Of a DNA stretch of 64,000 nucleotides, positions 16,753-27,966 are shown piece by piece. The stretch lies in NCBI RefSeq assembly GCF_000718005.1, contig NZ_JODV01000005.1, one strand, 5' to 3'. The stretch comes from Actinoalloteichus_B caeruleus. GTDB taxonomy: Bacteria; Actinomycetota; Actinomycetes; Mycobacteriales; Pseudonocardiaceae. How positions within the stretch are numbered: position 1 is the first letter of the stretch; the number at the start of each line of letters is the position of its first letter. The position numbers and the translations under genes are program-made. The notes beneath the pieces are model-generated. The model did no database searches, was not told where the DNA came from, and saw only the letters and a program-made list of their open reading frames with translations.

Positions 16753-19125
16753 TCAACCGCCCTCGTCCGCCGATCCCAGTGGTGCCACGAGAGGGGTACC
16801 CGACCGCCGAAGGCACGACAGCACCAGGTCCAGCACCACCACCGCCCCCGCCTTGTCCAGCGGTTCGTTGCCGTTCCCGCACTTGGGTGACTGAACGCAG
16901 GACGGGCATCCCGCCGAACACTCGCAGGAGGTGATGGCCTCCCGCGTCGCCGCCAGCCAGGGCATCAGCGCGGAGAAACCGCGCTCGGCGAATCCGGCTC
17001 CCCCCGGATGTCCATCGTGGACGAACACCGTTGCCTCCCCGGTGTGCTCGTGGACCACGGTGGAGACGCCGCCGATGTCCCAGCGGTCACAGGTGGCGAA
17101 CAGCGGTAGCAGGCCGATCGCCGCGTGTTCGGCCGCATGGAGTGCGCCGGGGACGCGCGCCGGGTCGAGACCGGCGCCCCCCGGCGCCACTCCGCGCACC
17201 AGCTCGTCGGAGAGGCTGTACCAGACCGCGCGCGTCCGCAGGGTCCGGCTCGGCAGGTCCAGCGGTACCTGGTCGAGCACCGCCCCGCTCGGGGCCCGCC
17301 GCAGGTATCCGACGACCTGGGAGATCACCTCCACCTCGCCGAAACCGACCGTGAGACCACCCGGGTACTCCAGCCGTCTTTCCTCCCCCACCACCACGAC
17401 GTCGGTGACCGTGCGGGGGAAGGTGCTCCAGTCGGGTGTTTCCCGGTGCACCAGGGCGAGGTGTTCGGCGAGGTCCAGTTCGTCGACGACGAACGACTCA
17501 CCCTGGTGCAGGTACACCGCACCGGGGTGCACGGACGAGCACGCCGCCTCGGGAGCCACCGTCCCGAGCAGGCGACCGGTGTCCCCCTCCACGACGACGA
17601 CCTGCTCACCGCCCGACCCCCGGATGTCCACCTGGCCGTGGGGTCGGTCCCGGTGGGTCCAGTACCAACCGGTCGGGCGGCGCCGCACGACTCCAGCCTC
17701 CACCAGTCCAGCCAGCACCGCCTCGGCCTGCCCACCGGCCAGGGCGGGTAAGCAGCCCGGGGTGAGCGGCAGTTCCGCGGCCGCGCAGGCCAGTTGGGGC
17801 GCCAGGACGTGGGGGTTGGCCGGGTCGAGCACGGTGGACTCCACCGGTGCCCCCAGCAGTGCCTCGGGGTGGTGCACCAGGTACGTGTCCATCGGGTCGT
17901 CCCGCGCCACGAAGACCACCAGCGAGCTCTGCCCCGCCCGCCCCGCCCGCCCCGCCTGTTGCCAGAAGGACGCCCGGGTCCCCGGGTAGCCGGCGACGAC
18001 CACCGCGTCCAGGCCGGCGATGTCGATGCCGAGTTCCAGTGCGCTGGTCGTGGCGAGCCCCAGCAGCTCGCCGGACGCCAGTGCCCGCTCCAGCTCCCTG
18101 CGCTCCTCCGGTAGGTAGCCGGCGCGGTACGAGGCCACCCGCGCTGGCAGACCCGCGTCCACCTGCCCCAGCGCGTCCCGGGCGTGCAGCGAGGCCAGTT
18201 CGGCGCCCACCCTCGACCGGACGAACACGAGCGTCCTGGCACCGGCGACGACGAGGTCGGTGAGGATCCGCGCGGCCTCGGCCCCGGCCGACCTCCTGCT
18301 GGGCGCCGCTCCCTCCACTTCCCCGTCGGAGGAGAGCGGAGGCTCCCACAACGCGACGACGCGTTCGCCGCGCGGCGCGGTGTCCCGGGCGACGGCGACG
18401 CACTCCCGACCGGTGAGCAGGGTGGCGCTCCCCTGGGGATCGGCGGTCGTCGCGGAGGCCAGGACGAAGACGGGGGAGGCCCCGTATCGAGCCGCGATCC
18501 TGGACAGGCGCCGCAGGATCACCGCCACGTGCGAGCCGAACAGGCCGCGGTAGGTGTGGCACTCGTCGAGGACGACGAACGACAACCGGCGGAAGAACCG
18601 CGCCCACCGCTGGTGCCGAGGCAGGACACCGAGGTGGAGCATGTCGGGGTTGGTGAACACCCACCGGGAATGCGAACGCACCCACTCCCGGTCCTCCTGG
18701 GGGGTGTCGCCGTCGTAGGCGGCTGGCCGCACGTCCCGCTCCGACAACTCGAGGGCGGCCCTGAGCTGGTCCGCGCCAAGGGCTTTCGTCGGTGACAGGT
18801 AGAGCGCCGTCGCCCTGGGGTCGTCGGAGAGACCAGCCAGGACCGGGAGCTGGTAGGCCAGTGACTTCCCGGAGGCGGTCCCGGTGGCGATGACCACGTC
18901 CTGGCCCGCCCGCGCGAGGTCGGCCGCCGCCACCTGGTGCGCCCACGGCCTGTCGATACCGAACCCCCGCAGACGTTCCACCAGGGCACCGGGCACCCAG
19001 GCCGGCCAGTCGGCATGCTCCCCGTCCCGTGCCGGCAGCGTGGCGACGTGCGTCAGCGGGTCCTCGCCCGCCGTGACGCCACCCAGTACCTGGTCAAGCA
19101 GGGTCCTCGCGTGTCCCCGGTCCAT
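16753..19125 (-). CDS. DEAD/DEAH-box helicase with DUF1998 Zn-binding domain (MrfA-like)
   Basis: This 790-residue superfamily 2 helicase resembles MrfA/YprA of B. subtilis, a 3'-5' DNA helicase that helps repair mitomycin-type lesions. Motif I is ATGTASGKS, motif II is DECH, motif III SAT, and motif VI is QQAGRAGRAGQ. The C-terminal DUF1998/MZB domain carries the four-cysteine cluster in the segment from CECSAGC to PKCG that binds zinc in MrfA. The ATG at 19125 gives the usual N-terminus; an in-frame GTG at 19152 is an alternative. From memory this is Rv3649 in M. tuberculosis. A neighbouring cold-shock gene common at this locus is absent, and an hppA gene follows in divergent orientation. 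Confidence 0.88.
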   Translation of the reverse strand: MDRGHARTLLDQVLGGVTAGEDPLTHVATLPARDGEHADWPAWVPGALVERLRGFGIDRPWAHQVAAADLARAGQDVVIATGTASGKSLAYQLPVLAGLSDDPRATALYLSPTKALGADQLRAALELSERDVRPAAYDGDTPQEDREWVRSHSRWVFTNPDMLHLGVLPRHQRWARFFRRLSFVVLDECHTYRGLFGSHVAVILRRLSRIAARYGASPVFVLASATTADPQGSATLLTGRECVAVARDTAPRGERVVALWEPPLSSDGEVEGAAPSRRSAGAEAARILTDLVVAGARTLVFVRSRVGAELASLHARDALGQVDAGLPARVASYRAGYLPEERRELERALASGELLGLATTSALELGIDIAGLDAVVVAGYPGTRASFWQQAGRAGRAGQSSLVVFVARDDPMDTYLVHHPEALLGAPVESTVLDPANPHVLAPQLACAAAELPLTPGCLPALAGGQAEAVLAGLVEAGVVRRRPTGWYWTHRDRPHGQVDIRGSGGEQVVVVEGDTGRLLGTVAPEAACSSVHPGAVYLHQGESFVVDELDLAEHLALVHRETPDWSTFPRTVTDVVVVGEERRLEYPGGLTVGFGEVEVISQVVGYLRRAPSGAVLDQVPLDLPSRTLRTRAVWYSLSDELVRGVAPGGAGLDPARVPGALHAAEHAAIGLLPLFATCDRWDIGGVSTVVHEHTGEATVFVHDGHPGGAGFAERGFSALMPWLAATREAITSCECSAGCPSCVQSPKCGNGNEPLDKAGAVVVLDLVLSCLRRSGTPLVAPLGSADEGG

Positions 19126-19266
19126 GCCGCGAGCCTCGCACAACCGGACCACCAGATCTTGGCCGGTCCACCTCCGCTAGCAGGCGATCAACGATTTCGG
19201 CGAGCTTTGGCCGAAGAAAAGATGAGTTGATCGACACACCGTGAGGTACGCCACCAATATGGCCAA

Positions 19267-19272
19267 TACAAT
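19267..19272 (+). promoter_or_regulatory. Possible -10 element of hppA
   Basis: TACAAT matches the -10 consensus and would start transcription near 19279, about 65 nt before the hppA ATG. No good -35 was found, so this is tentative. The divergent helicase promoter must also lie in this 200-bp stretch. Confidence 0.35.
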
Positions 19273-19344
19273 CCGCGCCCATGACGCGGGTCGCCACTCT
19301 CGTGACAGGCCCGGACACAGAAAGCGACCAATCAGGAGGACGGA

Positions 19345-21663
19345 ATGTCCCGGCTCCACCTCGCCCAGAGCACCTGGGCGCAGGGCCTAGAGCTGTCCGG
19401 GGGTGATTACGGCGTCGTCGCCGTCGTCGCCGTCGTCGCTCTGGCCGCTCTCGCCGTCGGATACTTCCTGCTTCGGGAGGTACTCGCCGCCGGGCAGGGC
19501 AGCAGCAAGATGCAGGAGATCGCCGTCGCCGTCCAGGAAGGGGCGACGGCCTACCTGAGCAGGCAGTTCCGCACACTCGGCGTGTTCGTCGCTCTGGTGT
19601 TCCTCCTCCTGTTCGCGCTCCCCGCCGAGGATGCGAACGAGAGGATCGGCCGGTCCCTGTTCTTCGTGATCGGTGCCGCGTTCTCCGCGGCCATCGGCTA
19701 CCTCGGGATGTGGTTGTCCACCAGGGCCAACCTCCGGGTCGCGGCCGCCGCCGGTGAGCCCGGCGGTCGGGAGAAGGCGACCAGGATCGCGTTCCGCACG
19801 GGTGGGGTGGTCGGGATGACCACGATCGGCCTTGGGCTGCTCGGCGCGGCGGTCGTGGTCATGGTCTACGCCGGACAGGCACCGAAGGTCCTCGAAGGCT
19901 TCGGTTTCGGGGCCGCCCTGCTCGCGATGTTCATGAGGGTCGGCGGCGGCATCTTCACCAAGGCGGCCGACGTCGGCGCGGACCTGGTCGGCAAGGTCGA
20001 GCAGAACATCCCGGAGGACGACCCGCGCAACGCGGCGACGATCGCCGACAACGTGGGCGACAACGTCGGTGACTGCGCGGGCATGGCCGCCGACCTGTTC
20101 GAGTCCTACGCCGTCACCCTCGTCGCGGCGCTGATCCTGGGTACCGCGGCATTCGGCACGCACGGCCTGCTGTTCCCGCTCATCGTGCCCGCGATCGGCG
20201 TGTTGACCGCGGTCGTCGGCGTGTACACGACGAAGGCGCGCCAGGGTGAGAACGGCCTCCGAGCGATCAACCGGGCGTTCTACCTCTCGGCGGCGATCTC
20301 GGCGGTGCTCTCCGTCATCGCGGCCTTCGTCTACCTCCCCAGCACCTTCGCGGAGCTGACCGGCGGCGAGAACACGACCGAGGGCAACCCCGCGCTCATC
20401 GCCGCCGCGGCGGTGTTGATCGGCATCGTCCTCGCTGGGGTCATCCTCTGGCTCACGGGGCGGTTCACCGGCACCGAGCACCGGCCGGTGCGGGACGTCG
20501 GCCGCAGCTCGCGGACGGGGGCGGCCACCGTCATCCTCTCGGGGATCTCCGTCGGCTTCGAGTCCGCCGTGTACACGGCGCTGGTGATCGGCGCGGCCGT
20601 CTACGGGGCGTTCCTGCTCTCCGGCTCGATCACCGTCGCGCTGTTCGCGGTGGCCCTCGCCGGATGTGGGCTGCTCACCACCGTGGGCGTCATCGTCGCG
20701 ATGGACACCTTCGGCCCGGTCAGCGACAACGCCCAGGGCATCGCCGAGATGGCGGGGGACAGCGATCCGGAGGCCGCGCGCATCCTCACCGACCTGGACG
20801 CGGTCGGAAACACCACGAAGGCGATCACCAAGGGCATCGCGATCGCCACCGCGGTGTTGGCGGCGACCGCGCTCTTCGGTTCCTACACGGACGCGATCCA
20901 GACGGCCTTGGCCGGTATCGCCGGAGTCGTGACCTTCGACCTCTCCGGCTTCCTCGTCTTCAACCCCGGGCTGCTGGTCGGCCTGGTGATCGGGGCAGCC
21001 GTCGTCTTCATGTTCTCCGGGCTCGCGGTCAACGCGGTCTCCAGGGCGGCCGGTGCCGTGGTCATGGAGGTCCGTTCCCAGTTCCGGAACAACCCGGGGA
21101 TCATGGACGGGACGGTGCGTCCCCAGTACGGCCGAGTCGTGGACATCTGCACCAAGGACTCGCTGCGGGAGCTGGCCACTCCTGGCCTGCTCGCCGTGTT
21201 CGCGCCGATCGCGGTGGGATTCGGCCTCGGGGTGGGCCCCCTCGCCGGCTACCTGGCCGGTGCCATCGGGGCCGGGACGTTGATGGCGGTCTTCCTCGCC
21301 AACTCGGGCGGCGCATGGGACAACGCGAAGAAGCTGGTCGAGGACGGGCACCACGGGGGCAAGGGCTCGGACGCGCACGCGGCGACCGTGATCGGGGACA
21401 CCGTCGGAGACCCGTTCAAGGACACCGCCGGACCCGCCATCAACCCGCTGCTGAAGGTCATGAACCTCGTCGCGGTGCTCATCGCCCCGGCGGTGGTCAC
21501 CCTCTCGGTCGGGGACGGCGCGTCGCCGGTGGCCCGGGCGCTGATCGCCCTGGCCTCGGTGACCATCATCGTCGTCGCCGTCGTGATCTCCAAGCGGCGC
21601 TCCACCGCCATCGGTGAGGAGGCTCCCGAGGAGACACGGGACCCCGCCAACACGACCGCCTGA
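19345..21663 (+). CDS. hppA: Membrane H+-translocating pyrophosphatase, K+-independent type
   Basis: HppA couples hydrolysis of pyrophosphate to proton export across the cell membrane. The 772-residue protein has about 16 hydrophobic segments. The pyrophosphate-binding motif is GGGIFTKAADVGADLVGK, with acidic partners in NVGDNVGDCAG, and a second set near the C-terminus (DNAKKLVEDG and TVGDPFKDTAGP). The diagnostic position in GNTTKA is lysine (K492); lysine marks K+-independent enzymes and alanine the K+-dependent ones. AGGAGG lies six bases before the ATG. It would supplement soluble Ppa, encoded at 38260, in removing pyrophosphate while conserving energy. Confidence 0.96.
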   Translation: MSRLHLAQSTWAQGLELSGGDYGVVAVVAVVALAALAVGYFLLREVLAAGQGSSKMQEIAVAVQEGATAYLSRQFRTLGVFVALVFLLLFALPAEDANERIGRSLFFVIGAAFSAAIGYLGMWLSTRANLRVAAAAGEPGGREKATRIAFRTGGVVGMTTIGLGLLGAAVVVMVYAGQAPKVLEGFGFGAALLAMFMRVGGGIFTKAADVGADLVGKVEQNIPEDDPRNAATIADNVGDNVGDCAGMAADLFESYAVTLVAALILGTAAFGTHGLLFPLIVPAIGVLTAVVGVYTTKARQGENGLRAINRAFYLSAAISAVLSVIAAFVYLPSTFAELTGGENTTEGNPALIAAAAVLIGIVLAGVILWLTGRFTGTEHRPVRDVGRSSRTGAATVILSGISVGFESAVYTALVIGAAVYGAFLLSGSITVALFAVALAGCGLLTTVGVIVAMDTFGPVSDNAQGIAEMAGDSDPEAARILTDLDAVGNTTKAITKGIAIATAVLAATALFGSYTDAIQTALAGIAGVVTFDLSGFLVFNPGLLVGLVIGAAVVFMFSGLAVNAVSRAAGAVVMEVRSQFRNNPGIMDGTVRPQYGRVVDICTKDSLRELATPGLLAVFAPIAVGFGLGVGPLAGYLAGAIGAGTLMAVFLANSGGAWDNAKKLVEDGHHGGKGSDAHAATVIGDTVGDPFKDTAGPAINPLLKVMNLVAVLIAPAVVTLSVGDGASPVARALIALASVTIIVVAVVISKRRSTAIGEEAPEETRDPANTTA

Positions 21664-21677
21664 CCCACCGGGCGGTC

Positions 21678-21707
21678 GGGGGTGCCGGCGTCGTCACCGG
21701 CACCCCC
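21678..21707 (+). terminator. hppA terminator hairpin
   Basis: A perfect 11-bp stem (GGGGGTGCCGG / CCGGCACCCCC) with an 8-nt loop begins 15 nt after the hppA stop codon. Confidence 0.8.
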
Positions 21708-21790
21708 ACCGGCGATCGGTCGGTCTGACCCACCGCCACGACTCCGCCCGGCACGGCACCCGCTCGTGATCTACTTGTGCCCCTTCGGAG

Positions 21791-21810
21791 TAGAACGTGT
21801 GTTCTAGGAT
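21791..21810 (+). promoter_or_regulatory. LexA/SOS-like box abutting a -10 element
   Basis: TAGAACGTGTGTTCTA (21791-21806) is a perfect palindrome outside its 4-bp centre and fits the Gram-positive SOS core GAAC-RNRY-GTTY. TAGGAT (21805-21810) overlaps its end and fits the -10 consensus, the usual layout of a LexA-repressed promoter. No known SOS gene follows; topA starts 455 bp downstream. Confidence 0.5.
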
Positions 21811-22265
21811 CGGGGACGAGCGGGGAAGGCACGGGCGGGTGCCCTCGCGGCGGAGGGTTTCGTGTGTGCTCACGTCCTCCCCGTCACCCGCGCGACGGCC
21901 CAGCGTGAGCTCGCGGCCGCCGTGGCGCCGCCGTCCCCGTGCGCCGCCGTGGTCGCGGGTCCCGCGCTTCTCGCCTCCGCCGGCCGGCGTCCTCCTGAGG
22001 TGGACCAGCCTTTGGCCAACGTCGCCCGATGTGGGGTCGAGGCGGCGCGGCCAGCGGAACGGCATGACTCTGAGTAGCCATGAGGGGCGCCGGCCGGCCC
22101 CGGCGGTCGGGGGCGCGGAACACAACCGCCCAGGCTGGACGTTCCACTCCTGGAACGGGTGGGGCGGGGGCGCGCCCAGGTGGCTCCTGAGTCACCCTGG
22201 GCAGCGCGGAGTGTCGCTGTCGGTGCACACTGGCGAGTCCGGGAACCGAGTGAGAGCAGGAGAGC
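21811..22265 (+). other. Long topA upstream region, possible small ORF at 21862-22077
   Basis: This stretch lies between the SOS-like box and topA. A 71-codon frame (GTG at 21862, GGAGGG four bases before) could be the gene controlled by the box. It has no recognised domain and its composition is ordinary for non-coding GC-rich DNA. A GTG two bases later, with better spacing, gives only a 14-residue peptide. Neither is strongly supported. Confidence 0.25.
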
Positions 22266-24995
<2,730 letters not shown>

Positions 24996-25100
24996 CCGGG
25001 CCGCCGAGGCGGGAGCACCGGAGCAAGGCCCCGGGCGGCGGTTGGGCGCCCGCCGTCGGGGCACCCCTACCCTGAGGAGGGTGCTCAGGAGGTGGCGCCT

Positions 25101-25514
25101 ATGTTCGGGGACGCGTTGACCGGGCCTGACGGGACCCAGGCCCCACCCGCCCCACCGCCGCGGACCGACGCCGCCGGTGGTCCGGTGACGGCGTGGACGG
25201 CGGTTCGGCCTGGCGAACCCGGTGCGGTGGCAGCGCCGGTCGCCGCGGTGCGCCCACCCGAGCCGAGTGAGCGGATGCGGCGCGCGGCCGAGCGGGAGGG
25301 CGGGCTCTGGGCGGCGGCCCCGCGCCCGAGCCAGTCCCGAGCTCCTCACCGGGAATCCGTCTCCCCCGAGGTGTGGGCCGAGAGCGCGGCTGGCTCCTAC
25401 CCCATGCCCGAGGTGATCGCGGAGCGGCCCGGCCCCACTCCCCATCGACTGCTTCCGCTGGTCATGGCGCTGCTGATGCTCGCGGTCATCATCGGTGCCC
25501 ACTGGGTCTCATGA
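25101..25514 (+). CDS. Hypothetical single-span membrane protein
   Basis: I do not recognise this 137-residue protein. It has a Pro/Ala-rich, probably disordered region of about 110 residues and one C-terminal hydrophobic helix (LLPLVMALLMLAVIIGAHWV), so it looks tail-anchored with the bulk in the cytosol. The ATG at 25101 has AGGAGG eight bases upstream and is preferred over a GTG at 25092. It is co-directional between topA and the MFS-kinase gene and may be transcribed with topA. The following 25515-25745 holds no other gene. Confidence 0.6.
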   Translation: MFGDALTGPDGTQAPPAPPPRTDAAGGPVTAWTAVRPGEPGAVAAPVAAVRPPEPSERMRRAAEREGGLWAAAPRPSQSRAPHRESVSPEVWAESAAGSYPMPEVIAERPGPTPHRLLPLVMALLMLAVIIGAHWVS

Positions 25515-25745
25515 CCTTCGGGGGAGGCGGGATGTCCGTTCCGTCGTCCTGCCGTGCTCCCCGACCCCTGACCGAGGGACCGGTGTCCTCAGCGAATCCT
25601 CAACGTCGGGGACGTAGCGTGCGAAGCCGGGGTCGGAGGGGACGTGCTGTGATCGCTGTCATCACCCGGACAGCCGGTTCGGCCGTCTTGATCACATTTT
25701 CCGACTACTCTGAGCGCAGGTCCTTGCAGCGACGGCCAACAGGGG

Positions 25746-27896
25746 GTGGTCAGCATTAGCGCGGCGCAGCCGGCCATTCCGACTGGCCAGCAAACCGGGG
25801 GAACGGGCACCACGACCGCCCACCGGATACGGAGCGTTCTGGCCATCCCGGCGTTCCGCCGGTTGTGGATGGTCAGCGCGATCTGCAGCATGGGTGACTG
25901 GCTGTCATTCCTGGCGCTGACGGGACTGGTCGCCAAGTTCACCGACAGTTACCTGGCCCAGAGCTTCGCCCTGAGCGCGGTCGTCCTGACCCAACTCCTG
26001 CCGGGCTTGTTATTCGCCCCGGTGGGGGGGATCCTCGCCGACCGGTTCGACCGCCGCAAGGTGATGGTGGTCTGCGACAGCCTGCGATGCCTGTTCTTCC
26101 TCTCCATCCCGCTGGTCGGTTCGCTGTCGGACAGCGTGACGGGCCCACTGCTGTGGCTGTTCGTCGCCAACTTCCTCATCGGCTGCTGCGCGCTGCTGTG
26201 GATACCCGCGAAGGACTCGGCGATCCCCAACCTGCTGCGCCGGCGGGACCAGGTGGAGACCGCCAACCAGCTCAGCCTGGTGATGACCTACGGCATCTCC
26301 GTGATCAGCGGTGCCGGGTTGTACGCGCTGATCACGGCGATCGGACCGATCCTCCAGCTCGAGAGCGAACTGGGTATCGCCTACATCGCGGTGGTCGTCA
26401 ACGGTCTGCTCTTCCTCACGTCCGCCATCCTCGTGGCGACCAGGATCCCGGAGCTGTCCCTGCGGCGCAGGGTCGGTGATGAGGCCTCGGGGGAAGCACG
26501 GGAGACACCCCAGCCCGCCTCCGAGGGGAGCGACGGCGGCGAGGCCGTGGCCGCGAAGCGGCCAGGAGCGCTGTCAATGCTCCGGGACGGGTTCCGCTTC
26601 ATCGGCACCACCCCGTTGATCCGCGGTCTGGTCATCGGTGTCATCGGTGCGGTGGCCGCGGGGGGCGCCGTCGTCGCCACCGCCCAGCTCTACTCCAACA
26701 GCCTCTCCGCCGGTGACACCGGGTACGGCCTGTTGTTCGCCGCCATCTTCCTCGGGCTGGCCGGTGGCATGGCGGGTGCGCCCAAGTTCGCGCAACGCAT
26801 CCCGCACAACCGGCTCTTCGGCTCGGCCATCGTCGGGGCCGGCCTGGCCCTGTTCCCGGTGGCGCTGGCCCCGCACCTGTGGATCGCGCTCCTGGTGGTC
26901 CCACTGGTTGGGGGATTCGCCGGTGTGGCCTTCCTGACCGGTCTCACCATCATCGGCACCCAGGTGGACGACGCGGTCCGGGGACGGACCGTCGCGATGG
27001 TCCAGTCGCTGCTGCGGGTGGTGCTCGTGGGCGCCCTGGCGCTCGTGCCGACCCTGCTGGCGATCCTGCGGCCACGGACGCTGTCCTTCTTCGGGGCCCA
27101 GGTCGAGGTCGACGCCACCCGGCCCATCCTGCTTGGGGCCGGAGTCGTGGCCGCCGTGCTCGGGGTGGTCGCCTACCGCCAGATGGACGACCGGCGCAGC
27201 CGGCCCATCCTCGCCGACCTGCGAGCCGTCTTCCGGTCCAGGCGGGAGGGCAACGGCCTCCTGATCGCCGTCGAGGGGGACACGGCGGTGGACACCGCCG
27301 AGCAGGCGCGGCGGCTCACGGACTGGTTGACCGCCGGCGGCAACCGGGTGGTGCTCGCCGCTGACCCGGCGTTGGACGAGCAGCGCCTGCGCAACGTGCT
27401 CAAGTCAGTCGAGGTCTCGGGTGCTCGGGCCAACGCGCTGGTAGCGGCGGCCGTGCGCAGCGATGTGGTGGAGCAGGTGGTCCGCCCCGCGCTCGACGGG
27501 GGCGCCGTCGTGGTGATGGAACGCTACGTGGACAGCCCGCTGGCCCACTTCGGCGCGGCGGCGGGACTGGCCCAAGGCGAACTCGAGGGGCTGGGGGACT
27601 GGGCGACCGGGCGCCTCCACGCGGACATCACGGTGCTGCTCGACCGGGAGCCCCGTTCGGACGGGGGGGCCGGCACCGAGGACCTCAAGCACAACTGGCA
27701 GGTGAAGCGGCTGCTGGGAGAGATGGCGGCCGCCAATCCCGACCGCTACCTGGTGGTTGACGCGGACGGCAGTGAGGACGAGATCGAGCGGCGTGTCCGC
27801 GAGTCGGTGGGGCGCGTGCTGCGGGACCGCCGCTTCCGGATGATCAGCGACTCCCAGGGGTACGAGGGGCGGACGGTCTCGCTGCCGGAGGCCTGA
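25746..27896 (+). CDS. MFS transporter fused to a degenerate thymidylate-kinase domain
   Basis: Residues 25-490 are a major facilitator of about 12 membrane segments (motif A-like GGILADRFDRRKV). Residues 500-700 are a thymidylate-kinase-like domain. Such fusions occur in actinomycetes at the tmk position between topA and holB, and are usually annotated dTMP kinase. Here the P-loop, which should read GGDGAGKST after IAVEG, is GDTAVDTAEQ (511-520), without the lysine. The TREPG motif is replaced by AADPA. The later RYVDSPLAHFGAAAG and LLDREP segments still match. The kinase therefore looks inactive, and a second tmk would be needed elsewhere. The GTG at 25746 lacks a well-spaced ribosome site; a TACTCT (25706-25711) may be its -10. 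Confidence 0.78.
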   Translation: MVSISAAQPAIPTGQQTGGTGTTTAHRIRSVLAIPAFRRLWMVSAICSMGDWLSFLALTGLVAKFTDSYLAQSFALSAVVLTQLLPGLLFAPVGGILADRFDRRKVMVVCDSLRCLFFLSIPLVGSLSDSVTGPLLWLFVANFLIGCCALLWIPAKDSAIPNLLRRRDQVETANQLSLVMTYGISVISGAGLYALITAIGPILQLESELGIAYIAVVVNGLLFLTSAILVATRIPELSLRRRVGDEASGEARETPQPASEGSDGGEAVAAKRPGALSMLRDGFRFIGTTPLIRGLVIGVIGAVAAGGAVVATAQLYSNSLSAGDTGYGLLFAAIFLGLAGGMAGAPKFAQRIPHNRLFGSAIVGAGLALFPVALAPHLWIALLVVPLVGGFAGVAFLTGLTIIGTQVDDAVRGRTVAMVQSLLRVVLVGALALVPTLLAILRPRTLSFFGAQVEVDATRPILLGAGVVAAVLGVVAYRQMDDRRSRPILADLRAVFRSRREGNGLLIAVEGDTAVDTAEQARRLTDWLTAGGNRVVLAADPALDEQRLRNVLKSVEVSGARANALVAAAVRSDVVEQVVRPALDGGAVVVMERYVDSPLAHFGAAAGLAQGELEGLGDWATGRLHADITVLLDREPRSDGGAGTEDLKHNWQVKRLLGEMAAANPDRYLVVDADGSEDEIERRVRESVGRVLRDRRFRMISDSQGYEGRTVSLPEA

Positions 27897-27911
27897 GCCG
27901 CCGGGTCCGTT

Positions 27912-27946
27912 CGCGAGGGGCTCGCCCGCTCCGGGGGCCCCTCGCG
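27912..27946 (+). terminator. Hairpin between the MFS-kinase gene and holB
   Basis: A perfect 10-bp stem (CGCGAGGGGC / GCCCCTCGCG) lies 15 nt after the stop codon and 20 nt before the holB start. Confidence 0.75.
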
Positions 27947-27966
27947 GGGGACTGCACAATGTGGGG

